From positions 1 to 5,361 of the forward strand of contig CALMNS010000485.1 in NCBI GenBank assembly GCA_937871635.1: a stretch of 5,361 bases of DNA, given 5' to 3'. Under the pieces are notes generated by a model that made no database searches, was not told the DNA's origin, and saw nothing but the letters and a program-made list of their open reading frames with translations. The DNA is from an uncultured Solirubrobacter sp. (lineage in GTDB: Bacteria; Actinomycetota; Thermoleophilia; Solirubrobacterales; Solirubrobacteraceae). Made by a program: the position numbers and the translations under genes. This document shows positions 1-5,361 of this stretch, piece by piece (position 1 is the stretch's first letter; every line of letters starts with the position of its first letter).

Positions 1-234
1 GGCCCACGGCCCGCGCTACGGCTGGACGCACCCGTCCTGGGCCGAGCCGGGCGGGCGCTCCGGGTGGGCCCCGGCGAGCGTCTCGGCCAGCCGCAGCGCC
101 CGCGCGCCGTCGAAGATCTCCGTGCCCAGCGGGGTGGTCACCGCGCGCGGGCGGCGCTCGAGCGAGAACGCCACCACGAAGAGGGCCAGCAGGAGCGGCA
201 CGAAGGCCGCCCGGTAGACCCTGGGGTCGAGCAT
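1..234 (-). CDS. N-terminus of a membrane-anchored protein, probably an M28-family peptidase; partial and frame-broken
   Basis: The gene starts at ATG 234-232 and reads leftward off the window. The first 72 residues have a short N-terminus (MLDPRVYR), a hydrophobic segment at about residues 9-24 that looks like a signal anchor, and then a soluble start with FDGARALRLAETLA and HPERPPGSAQD. This order, including a 'PGS.xD' turn before an amphipathic helix, matches what I recall of Thermoleophilia M28 aminopeptidase-like proteins, so an extracytoplasmic Zn-peptidase is the best guess. The catalytic domain lies outside the window. The frame hits TAG at 18-16. Adding one base in the CCC run at 31-33 would continue it as DRVRPAVARAVG, a natural helix, to the window edge. 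I therefore read a single-base deletion: a real frameshift or an error near a contig end. Coding is likely; the family assignment is moderate. Confidence 0.55.
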
Positions 235-240
235 TCCCTC

Positions 241-246
241 AAAGTA
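241..246 (-). promoter_or_regulatory. Candidate -10 box for a leaderless transcript of the leftward gene
   Basis: Read on the minus strand this is TACTTT, which fits the actinobacterial TANNNT pattern. Exactly 6 nt (GAGGGA) separate it from ATG 234-232, which would put the transcription start on or next to the A of the start codon. No convincing -35 is seen at 16-19 nt. The GAGGG next to the ATG is too close to serve as a normal ribosome binding site, which favours leaderless translation. TANNNT is a short motif and can occur by chance. Confidence 0.3.
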
Positions 247-250
247 ACGT

Positions 251-263
251 CGTGAAAGTCACG
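251..263. promoter_or_regulatory. Operator-like palindrome CGTGA-AAG-TCACG
   Basis: A perfect inverted repeat with 5-bp arms and a 3-bp centre sits inside the direct-repeat pair. It uses the end of the first repeat, the TG spacer and most of the second repeat. It could be the site of a dimeric regulator acting on both divergent genes. The arms are short, so it could be coincidental. Confidence 0.3.
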
Positions 264-329
264 TCGCCCAGAGGACAAGCGTCAGCGCAGTCCGGCCGGG
301 CGAACCCAAATCGACGCGGGCCGCACGAA

Positions 330-335
330 TACCCT
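330..335 (+). promoter_or_regulatory. Candidate -10 box for a leaderless transcript of the response regulator gene
   Basis: TACCCT fits TANNNT and is followed by exactly 6 nt (GGTTTC) before ATG 342. No Shine-Dalgarno-like purine run precedes that ATG, so a leaderless mRNA beginning at the start codon is plausible. A TCGACG at 311-316 resembles a -35 element in 4 of 6 positions, but its 13-nt spacing is too short, so I do not call a -35. Confidence 0.35.
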
Positions 336-341
336 GGTTTC

Positions 342-1043
342 ATGGACAGAGCCCCGAGGATCCTGCTCGTCGACGACGAGCAGCCCATCCAGACGCTCCT
401 GTCCTTCCCGCTCCAGAAGGACGGCTACGAGGTCGTGCAGGCCTCCGACGGGAACGAGGCCCTCGCCCGCTTCAGCGAGCAGACCTTCGACCTGGTCGTC
501 CTCGACGTGATGATGCCGCGCATGGACGGCCTCGAGGTCTGCCGGCGGCTGCGGGCGCGGTCCTCCGTCCCGATCATCATGCTCACCGCCAAGGCGGAGG
601 AGATCGACAAGGTCCTGGGGCTCGAGCTCGGCGCCGACGACTACATCACCAAGCCGTTCTCGATGCGGGAGTTCCGCTCCCGCGTGAAGGCGGCGCTGCG
701 GCGCGCGGGGATGCGGCAGTCCGATCCCGACGAGGACCACCCGATCGAGGCGCTCGACCTGCGGATCGACCCCGCCAAGCGCGCCGTGACCGTCCGCGGC
801 GCCGAGGTCCAGACGACCTACGTCGAGTTCGAGATCCTCGCCGCCCTGGCCCGCAACCCGGGTCGCGTCTACACGCGCGACATGCTGCTCTCCCGGGTCT
901 GGGGCGACTCGGCCTACCGCGACCCGCGGACCATCGACGTGCACATCCGCCACCTGCGCGAGAAGCTCGAGCTCGAGGCCAAGGAGCCCGAGTACATCTT
1001 CACCGTGCGCGGGGTCGGCTACCGGTTCCGCGATGCCGCCTAG
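342..1043 (+). CDS. OmpR/PhoB-family DNA-binding response regulator
   Basis: The 233-residue protein has the usual length for this family. The receiver domain (about 5-118) carries the acidic pocket D11/D12, the phospho-acceptor D55 in LVVLDVMMPRMDG, the switch residue T82 and the conserved K104-P105. The winged-helix effector domain (about 137-231) contains the recognition-helix region TIDVHIRHLREKLE (197-210) and the wing TVRGVGYRF (221-229). It should be phosphorylated by the kinase encoded next and bind tandem DNA sites as a dimer. I chose ATG 342 because the receiver fold begins at once (RILLVDDE). A longer reading from GTG 252 would add 30 residues with no family resemblance and would run through the intergenic repeats. 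No Shine-Dalgarno is visible, consistent with leaderless expression. The exact orthologue (MprA-, RegX3- or MtrA-like) cannot be decided here; the stimulus is unknown. Confidence 0.93.
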   Translation: MDRAPRILLVDDEQPIQTLLSFPLQKDGYEVVQASDGNEALARFSEQTFDLVVLDVMMPRMDGLEVCRRLRARSSVPIIMLTAKAEEIDKVLGLELGADDYITKPFSMREFRSRVKAALRRAGMRQSDPDEDHPIEALDLRIDPAKRAVTVRGAEVQTTYVEFEILAALARNPGRVYTRDMLLSRVWGDSAYRDPRTIDVHIRHLREKLELEAKEPEYIFTVRGVGYRFRDAA

Positions 1044-1100
1044 CACCCGCGGCCGCAGGTTCTGGCCGGACGCGTGGACTGACAGCGGGTCGCCGGGCCC

Positions 1101-2519
1101 GTGAGCCTCCCCCGCCCGCGATCGCTGCGCAGCCGCCTGGCGATCCTCTTCGGGCTCATCGTCCTCCTCGCCATCGGGACGGTCTACCTCTACGTCGCGC
1201 CAGGCCTCGGGGACTCGCTGACCGCCCAGAAGCTCGAGGACCTCACCCAGGACGCCGAGCGGGCCGCGGGCCGCCTGCAGGGCGAGTCGCAGCTCGAGCC
1301 CTCGGAGGTCGAGCGCCTCGCGCTCCAGGCCGCCGCGGAGACGAGCGCCCGGGTCGTCATCCTCGGCTTCTCGAGCGGCTCGACGCCCCAGCTCGACCCC
1401 AAGTCGGACTCCGCCGGGCGGGTGACCGATCAGGAGCGGGTGCTCGAGGACACCCAGGGCGTCGGCCAGTCGGCCCTGCGGACGGGCCGGGTGGCCAGCG
1501 CCACCGAACCGACCCGGCGCGGGCGCCAGGCGCAGGTCGCGGTGCCGCTGCGCGGCCGCGGCAACCGTGGCGCCGTGCAGTCGATCGCCGTCTTCTCCGC
1601 CGACCTCGGCGACGTCCAGGCCAACGTCGCGTCGATCCGCCGCCAGCTGCTCGTCTCCGGGGCCATCGCGCTGGCCATCGCGGTGCTCGCCGGCTTCTTC
1701 GTGGCCCGGGCGCTGGCCGCGCGGGTGCACCGACTCGAGCAGGCCGCCCGCCACGTCGCCGAGGGCGACTTCTCCGACCGGATCGAGGCGGACTCCGACG
1801 ACGAGCTCGGGCAGCTCGCCGCCGCGTTCTCCGACATGCAGCGCCAGCTCTCGCGCCTGGACCACGCGCGCAAGTCGTTCATCGCCACCGCCTCCCACGA
1901 GCTCCGCACGCCGATCTTCTCCATCGGCGGCTTCCTCGAGCTGCTCGAGGACCCCGACCTCGACCCGGAGAACCGGGCGGCCTTCGAGGAGCAGGTCCGG
2001 CTCCAGGTCGAGCGGCTCCGCGTGCTGGCCACCGAGCTCCTCGACCTCTCGCGCCTGGAAGCCGGGGCGCTCGAGCTGCGCACCGAGCCGACGGACGTGG
2101 GCGAGCTGGCCCGGGAGGTCTCGGACGAGTTCACCCCCGCCCTGGCGCGGCACCGCTCTGCCCTGGAGCTCGACCTGCCCGAGGAGCCGATCGAGATCGA
2201 GGTCGACCCGGAACGGGTAGCGCAGGTCATCCGTATCCTGATCGACAACGCACTCGTGCACACGCCGGACGGGACGCCGATCGAGGTGTCCGCCACCCGC
2301 CGCAACGGTGCCGTGCACGTCGACGTGCACGACGCCGGCCTCGGGATCCGGCGCCAGACCATGCCCAACATCTTCGAGCCCTTCTACTCCTCCGACGACG
2401 CCCACGGCGCCGGCCTGGGGCTCGCCATCGCCCGCGAGCTGGCCGAGCGGATGGCGGGGCACCTGGCGGTCGAGTCCGTGCCGGGATCGACGACCTTCTC
2501 CCTGAGGCTTCCGGCGTGA
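1101..2519 (+). CDS. Membrane sensor histidine kinase (HAMP, HisKA, HATPase), partner of the upstream regulator
   Basis: The 472-residue protein has TM1 at about 13-33, an extracytoplasmic sensor of about 150 residues (34-182), TM2 at about 183-205, a HAMP linker (about 203-257), a dimerisation helix with the H-box SHELRTP (phospho-acceptor H266), and an ATPase domain. The ATPase domain shows N383 of the N-box (IDNALVHTP), D411-A-G-L-G of the G1 box, IFEPFY (424-429) and the G2 box GAGLGL (436-441). All catalytic motifs are intact. The sensor domain has no recognised signature and the whole protein has no cysteine, so disulphide or thiol sensing is unlikely. GTG 1101 is the first possible start after the in-frame TGA at 1080-1082; only a weak, distant purine run precedes it. 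The 57-nt gap after the regulator shows no terminator. The gene ends in a 4-bp overlap with the protease gene. Confidence 0.93.
   Translation: MSLPRPRSLRSRLAILFGLIVLLAIGTVYLYVAPGLGDSLTAQKLEDLTQDAERAAGRLQGESQLEPSEVERLALQAAAETSARVVILGFSSGSTPQLDPKSDSAGRVTDQERVLEDTQGVGQSALRTGRVASATEPTRRGRQAQVAVPLRGRGNRGAVQSIAVFSADLGDVQANVASIRRQLLVSGAIALAIAVLAGFFVARALAARVHRLEQAARHVAEGDFSDRIEADSDDELGQLAAAFSDMQRQLSRLDHARKSFIATASHELRTPIFSIGGFLELLEDPDLDPENRAAFEEQVRLQVERLRVLATELLDLSRLEAGALELRTEPTDVGELAREVSDEFTPALARHRSALELDLPEEPIEIEVDPERVAQVIRILIDNALVHTPDGTPIEVSATRRNGAVHVDVHDAGLGIRRQTMPNIFEPFYSSDDAHGAGLGLAIARELAERMAGHLAVESVPGSTTFSLRLPA
2503..2507 (+). promoter_or_regulatory. Ribosome binding site for the HtrA gene, inside the kinase 3' end
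   Basis: TGAGG lies 8 nt before GTG 2516, normal Shine-Dalgarno spacing. It supports the GTG that overlaps the kinase stop codon as the true start and suggests translational coupling. Confidence 0.5.
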
Positions 2520-3766
2520 GGCGCGCGGCGCGCCTCACGGCGCTCGGGGCGGCCCTGGTTCTGAGCGCCTGCGGCGGCGGCGGCGACTCGCAGGACAAGC
2601 CGGCCCTGGGCGGCGGCAGCCGCGCGGAGGCGCCGAAGGCGACGCCGACCGCGCCCGTCCAGCGCGAGACGCGAGTCGAGGTCATCCGCGACGCGTCGAA
2701 GGGCCAGTTCGACCCGGAGGCGATCTACGAGACCGACGGGCCCGGCGTGGTCACCATCCTCGCCATCTTCGGCGCGCGCGACCTCGGGTCGCTCCTCGGC
2801 GGCGAAGGCGGTGGGGGCGGCGGTGGCGGTGGCGGCGGTGGTGGGGGCGGCCAGGGCTCGGGCTTCGTCCTCAACGGCCGCGGCGAGATCGCCACCAACG
2901 CACACGTTGTGACCCAGGGCGAGGGCAAGGCGGTCAAGCGGGCGAGCCAGGTCTTCGTCGAGTTCGCCGACGGCAACCAAGTGGAGGCGAAGATCGTCGG
3001 CGACGACCCGAACGCCGACATCGCCCTGCTCAAGATCGACCCGAAGGGCCTCGACCTGCGCCCGCTGGAGCTCGCGGAGGAGGAGGCGCCGCAGGTCGGC
3101 TCCCCGGTGGCCGCGCTCGGCTCGCCGTTCGGCGAGCAGCAGTCGCTCTCCGTCGGCGTGGTCTCCGCCACCGACCGCACGATCGACTCGCTGACCAACT
3201 TCAAGATCTCGGGCGCCGTGCAGACGGACGCCGCGATCAACCCGGGCAACTCGGGCGGCCCGCTGCTCAACGCCGAAGGCCAGGTCATCGGCGTCAACCA
3301 GCAGATCAAGTCGACCTCCGGGGGCGGCGAGGGCGTCGGCTTCGCGGTGCCGGTCGGGATGGTGCGGCGCTCGCTCGCCCAGCTCCGCGAGGACGGCAAG
3401 GCCGACTACGCCTACCTCGGCGTCTCCTCGGTGGAGCTCTACCCGCAGCTCGTGGAGCGCTTCGACCTGCCGGTGGAGAAGGGCGCCTGGCTGCAGGAGA
3501 TCTCCGACGACGGGCCGGCGGAGGGGGCCGACCTCAAGGGCGGCTCGGGCCGGCAGACCTTCCAGGCGCGGCCCTACGCGCTCGGCGGCGACATCATCAC
3601 CGCGGTCGAGGGCACCCCGGTCGAGGATCCCGACGACCTCTCCGCCGCCATCGCCCGCTACAAGCCGGGTCGAGAGGTCTCGCTCGAGCTCTATCGCGAC
3701 GGCGAGAAGCGGACGGTCGAGGTCGAGCTCGACGAGCGGCCGGTGGCGCCGCCGAGCAACGGGTAG
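2516..3766 (+). CDS. htrA: HtrA/DegP-like serine protease with PDZ domain, predicted lipoprotein
   Basis: The 416-residue protein should degrade or refold damaged proteins outside the membrane. Its N-terminus (R2, R3, R6, a hydrophobic core, then L16-S-A-C19) is a good lipoprotein signal, so the mature enzyme is probably lipid-anchored at C19. A disordered Gly/Pro/Ala/Thr linker follows. The trypsin-like domain (about 70-285) contains the full triad: H130 in TNAHVV, D168 in NADIAL and S246 in NPGNSGGPL. The loop between the first strands carries 15 glycines in a row (98-112). One PDZ domain (about 298-405) includes a GGDIITAVEGTPV strand-turn. The GTG start overlaps the kinase stop as GTGA. 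The position after a two-component pair parallels mycobacterial PepD behind MprAB, suggesting control by the adjacent regulator. Actinobacterial HtrA proteins more often use a transmembrane anchor, so the lipobox is a notable difference. Family assignment is firm; substrate is unknown. Confidence 0.92.
   Translation: MRRAARLTALGAALVLSACGGGGDSQDKPALGGGSRAEAPKATPTAPVQRETRVEVIRDASKGQFDPEAIYETDGPGVVTILAIFGARDLGSLLGGEGGGGGGGGGGGGGGGQGSGFVLNGRGEIATNAHVVTQGEGKAVKRASQVFVEFADGNQVEAKIVGDDPNADIALLKIDPKGLDLRPLELAEEEAPQVGSPVAALGSPFGEQQSLSVGVVSATDRTIDSLTNFKISGAVQTDAAINPGNSGGPLLNAEGQVIGVNQQIKSTSGGGEGVGFAVPVGMVRRSLAQLREDGKADYAYLGVSSVELYPQLVERFDLPVEKGAWLQEISDDGPAEGADLKGGSGRQTFQARPYALGGDIITAVEGTPVEDPDDLSAAIARYKPGREVSLELYRDGEKRTVEVELDERPVAPPSNG
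2807..2851 (+). repeat. GGN codon tract encoding 15 consecutive glycines
   Basis: Fifteen GGN codons in a row use a mix of GGC, GGT and GGG and include two runs of five G (2813-2817 and 2843-2847). The tract lies in the protease loop that corresponds by position to the LA loop of DegP, just before the QGSGFVL strand. Any gain or loss of whole codons would only change loop length. The mixed codons argue against a very recent pure slippage expansion. Confidence 0.85.
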
Positions 3767-3776
3767 GCCGAGTGGC

Positions 3777-5273
3777 GTGACCGCCGCCGACACCACGAGG
3801 CCGCTCGTCCTCGTCTCCAACCGGGGACCCGTGACCTTCCAGGACGACGGGGAGATGAAACGGGGGACCGGCGGCCTGGTGACGGCGCTGACCGGGCTCG
3901 CGTCGCACCGCGAGGCGACCTGGATCGCCAGCGCGATGACCGACCGGGACACGGAGGTGGCCCAGGAGAACGGGGGCCGGCCCTTCGCGGTGGACGCCCC
4001 GGACGACGACGGGCAGTTCTCGATCCGCCTGGTCGCCTCGGACCCGCAGGCCTACGACGCCTTCTACAACGTCATCTCGAACCCGATGCTGTGGTTCATC
4101 CAGCACTACCTCTGGGACCTCTCGAACGCCCCGGACATCGGCCGGCACGAGGTCGACGCCTACGAGCACGGCTACAAGGTGGTCAACCGCGACCTGGCCG
4201 ACGCGGTGCTCGAGGAGATCGAGGGCCAGGACGAGCCGGTCGTGATGGTCCACGACTACCAGCTCTACCTGGTGCCGCGGATGGTCCGCGAGGTGCGGCC
4301 CGACGTCTTCCTGCACCACTTCGTCCACATCCCGTGGACCCAGCCCGACGCCTGGCGCGTGCTGCCGAAGAGGATCCGCAACGAGATCTACCTCGGGCTC
4401 CTGGCCAACGACATCATCGGCTTCCACACCCGCTCCTACCGGCGCAACTTCCTGCAGTGCTGCCGCGACCTGATGGAGCTCGACGTCGACATGGAGGCCG
4501 GCATCGTCCGGGTCGAGGATCGCGAGGTCTGGGTGCGCGCCTATCCGCTGCCGATCGACTACGCCGCGACGCGGCGGGTGGCCGCCCGGCCGCGCGTGGC
4601 CGAGTTCGAGGAGAAGGTGCTGGCCCGGCGGCGGGAGTTCTCCATCGTGCGCGTGGACCGCGCTGACCTCTCCAAGAACGTGCTGCGCGGCTTCACGGCG
4701 TTCGACCTCTTCCTCACCCAGAACCCCGAGTTCGCCGAGCGGATCACCTTCACCGCCCAGCTCATCCCGTCGCGGACGGACGTCGAGCAGTACGCGGACT
4801 ACCTCGAGCGCATCGAGGCGGTCGTCGCCGTGGTCAACCACCGGCACGGGACGCCGGACTGGATGCCGATCGACCTCAAGCTGCGCGACGACCTCGACGA
4901 GGCGGTCGCCTCCTACAAGCACTACGACGTGATGATGGTCAACGCCATGTTCGACGGGATGAACCTGGTGGCCAAGGAGGGCCCGCTGGTCAACGAGCGC
5001 GAAGGAGTCTCGATCTTGGGCGAGAACACGGGCGCCCACGAGGAGCTCGGCGAGTTCGCGCTCAGCGTTAACCCGTTCGACGTGCAGGAGCTCGCGGACG
5101 CGATCTGCGCGGCGCTGCACATGGAAGGCGAGGAGCGCGCCCGGCGGGCCAAGGGCCTCAAGGAGATCATCACCCAGCGCGACCCCGGCGACTGGATCGA
5201 CGACCAGATCGCCGACATCCGCTCCAAGGCACGCGCGGGCGCGGGCCAGGCGGTCAGCCCAACTCGAAGCTGA
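3777..5273 (+). CDS. otsA: Trehalose-6-phosphate synthase (GT20 glycosyltransferase)
   Basis: The 498-residue cytosolic enzyme should transfer glucose from a nucleotide sugar to glucose-6-phosphate, giving trehalose-6-phosphate. Family motifs appear in order: VSNRGP (R16), GTGGL (30-34), YNVISNPMLW (Y97 and W106, same spacing as E. coli Y76/W85 for glucose-6-phosphate), VHDYQL (D160), FVHIPW (182-187), R295/K300 with the spacing of E. coli R262/K267, SR at 332-333 (like E. coli R300), and FDGMNLVAKE (392-401, D393). Two places differ from classical OtsA: K300 is followed by Asn rather than Gly, and the last motif is ENTGAHEELG instead of the QFAGAA type. I remember both from an actinobacterial/Chloroflexi GT20 branch. 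Glucosylglycerol-phosphate synthase or a VldE-like enzyme are alternatives, less likely given the intact acceptor residues. GTG 3777 is 10 nt after the protease stop. No phosphatase (otsB) follows in the window. Confidence 0.88.
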   Translation: MTAADTTRPLVLVSNRGPVTFQDDGEMKRGTGGLVTALTGLASHREATWIASAMTDRDTEVAQENGGRPFAVDAPDDDGQFSIRLVASDPQAYDAFYNVISNPMLWFIQHYLWDLSNAPDIGRHEVDAYEHGYKVVNRDLADAVLEEIEGQDEPVVMVHDYQLYLVPRMVREVRPDVFLHHFVHIPWTQPDAWRVLPKRIRNEIYLGLLANDIIGFHTRSYRRNFLQCCRDLMELDVDMEAGIVRVEDREVWVRAYPLPIDYAATRRVAARPRVAEFEEKVLARRREFSIVRVDRADLSKNVLRGFTAFDLFLTQNPEFAERITFTAQLIPSRTDVEQYADYLERIEAVVAVVNHRHGTPDWMPIDLKLRDDLDEAVASYKHYDVMMVNAMFDGMNLVAKEGPLVNEREGVSILGENTGAHEELGEFALSVNPFDVQELADAICAALHMEGEERARRAKGLKEIITQRDPGDWIDDQIADIRSKARAGAGQAVSPTRS

Positions 5274-5361
5274 ACTCGCTGGCCCCGGGCGGGGCTGGGA
5301 GGATCGGCGGGGACGGTGCCGGCCGGTGCCCCGGCGGGCGCGGGCGGTGCCCCGGTGAGGG
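5254..5361 (-). CDS. C-terminal tail of an unknown convergent gene, partial, Pro-rich
   Basis: The minus-strand frame is open from the window edge at 5361 to TGA at 5256-5254, 35 codons. It reads as a Pro/Gly/Arg/His-rich stretch with a repeated PGHRP unit and then ends in GASEFSFELG. A low-complexity linker followed by a short hydrophobic/acidic end looks like the tail of a secreted or surface protein, and no start is expected inside the window. It overlaps the 3' end of the trehalose-6-phosphate synthase by 20 bp, tail to tail. In such GC-rich DNA, 35 open codons can occur by chance, so coding is moderately supported and no function can be given. Confidence 0.4.
   Translation of the reverse strand, partial: PSPGHRPRPPGHRPAPSPPILPAPPGASEFSFELG
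5279..5298 (+). terminator. GC-rich hairpin just after the synthase stop, possible terminator
   Basis: An 8-bp stem (CTGGCCCC with GGGGCTGG, two G-T wobbles) closes a GGGC loop, starting 6 nt after the stop codon of otsA. It could end the four-gene transcript. No T-run follows, so it is not a classical intrinsic terminator, and hairpins are frequent by chance at this GC content. If the convergent gene is real, the hairpin lies inside its coding sequence. Confidence 0.25.
5324..5355. repeat. 11-bp direct repeat with 21-bp period
   Basis: CGGTGCCCCGG occurs at 5324-5334 and again at 5345-5355. The 21-bp period equals seven codons and encodes the repeated PGHRP unit in the minus-strand reading frame, which mildly supports that frame being a low-complexity protein linker. 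A shorter related copy (CGGTGCCGG) is at 5314-5322, out of the 21-bp register. Confidence 0.5.

Larger units (their letters stand above)
241..266. repeat. Two imperfect 12-bp direct repeats in the divergent intergenic region
   Basis: AAAGTAACGTCG (241-252) and AAAGTCACGTCG (255-266) match at 11 of 12 positions and are separated by TG, a 14-bp period. The pair lies just upstream of the leftward gene, covers its candidate -10 box and is about 75-100 bp upstream of the response regulator start. Tandem half-sites are how OmpR/PhoB-type regulators usually bind, although their usual period is 10-11 bp, so the 14-bp period is a poor fit to that model. Its AT content is higher than the surroundings. 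A role as operator is inference. Confidence 0.4.

Noticed and set aside
64..255. Small plus-strand open frame of 63 codons
   Set aside because: It lies opposite the N-terminus of the leftward gene, is Arg/Glu/Gln-rich and has no family resemblance or ribosome binding site.
252..341. 30-residue N-terminal extension of the response regulator from GTG 252
   Set aside because: The extension has no family similarity, crosses the intergenic repeat, and ATG 342 begins directly at the receiver fold.
1044..1100. GCGGCCGC palindrome (1049-1056) in the regulator-kinase gap as a terminator
   Set aside because: It is only an 8-bp self-complementary site without a loop or T-run and is common at this GC content.
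282..2462. Long minus-strand open frame (726 codons) opposite the regulator and kinase
   Set aside because: It is the mirror of strongly GC-biased coding frames. Its translation is low-complexity (rich in G, R, E, D, V, L) with no domain, while the plus strand has two intact families.
2384..3952. Long minus-strand open frame opposite the HtrA gene
   Set aside because: Same high-GC shadow effect; no recognisable motif, and it spans across three real plus-strand genes.
3597..5120. Long minus-strand open frame opposite the trehalose-6-phosphate synthase
   Set aside because: Composition-driven shadow with DH/VV/RR-type repeats and no domain signature; the plus-strand gene is certain.
5298..5361. 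Possible plus-strand start at GTG 5316 behind a GGAGG at 5298-5302
   Set aside because: The spacing of 13 nt is long, the reading (PAGAPAGAGGAPV) is pure composition, and the minus-strand frame gives a more protein-like ending. Not fully excluded because the window stops here.

Overview
The window is very GC-rich, with strong G/C preference at third codon positions, frequent GTG starts and little intergenic space. This points to a high-GC actinomycete. The protein style (an MLDPRVYRAAFVP-type N-terminus, an 'SKNVLRGF' GT20 enzyme, a Gly-rich HtrA) suggests the Thermoleophilia/Solirubrobacterales side of Actinomycetota. That placement is made from memory of the families, not from a search.

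Layout. Positions 1-234 (minus) hold the N-terminal part of a membrane-anchored protein, probably an M28-type peptidase. Its frame is broken about 200 bases in, near the window edge. Positions 235-341 form a divergent intergenic region with a repeated and palindromic element and two TANNNT boxes, each exactly 6 nt from a start codon. Four plus-strand genes follow head to tail: an OmpR-type response regulator (342-1043), a sensor histidine kinase (1101-2519), an HtrA-like lipoprotein protease (2516-3766, overlapping the kinase by 4 bp) and a GT20 trehalose-6-phosphate synthase (3777-5273, 10 nt after the protease). The right edge contains the C-terminal tail of a probable convergent minus-strand gene (5254-5361), which overlaps the synthase 3' end by 20 bp. 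The only gene-free stretch of note is the 107-bp divergent region; the 57-bp gap between regulator and kinase shows no clear signal.

How the genes may work together. A regulator and kinase directly followed by an HtrA protease resembles known envelope-stress modules (MprAB-PepD in mycobacteria, CssRS with HtrA in Bacillus, CpxAR with DegP in E. coli). Here the tight spacing adds a trehalose-6-phosphate synthase, so one stress signal could raise both extracytoplasmic protein quality control and a compatible solute or chemical chaperone. This is inference from gene order. All catalytic residues checked in the four genes are intact. I found no mobile element, CRISPR array, tRNA, rRNA or clearly new system; the most interesting points are the four-gene coupling, the composite element in the divergent promoter region and the overlapping convergent tail gene.
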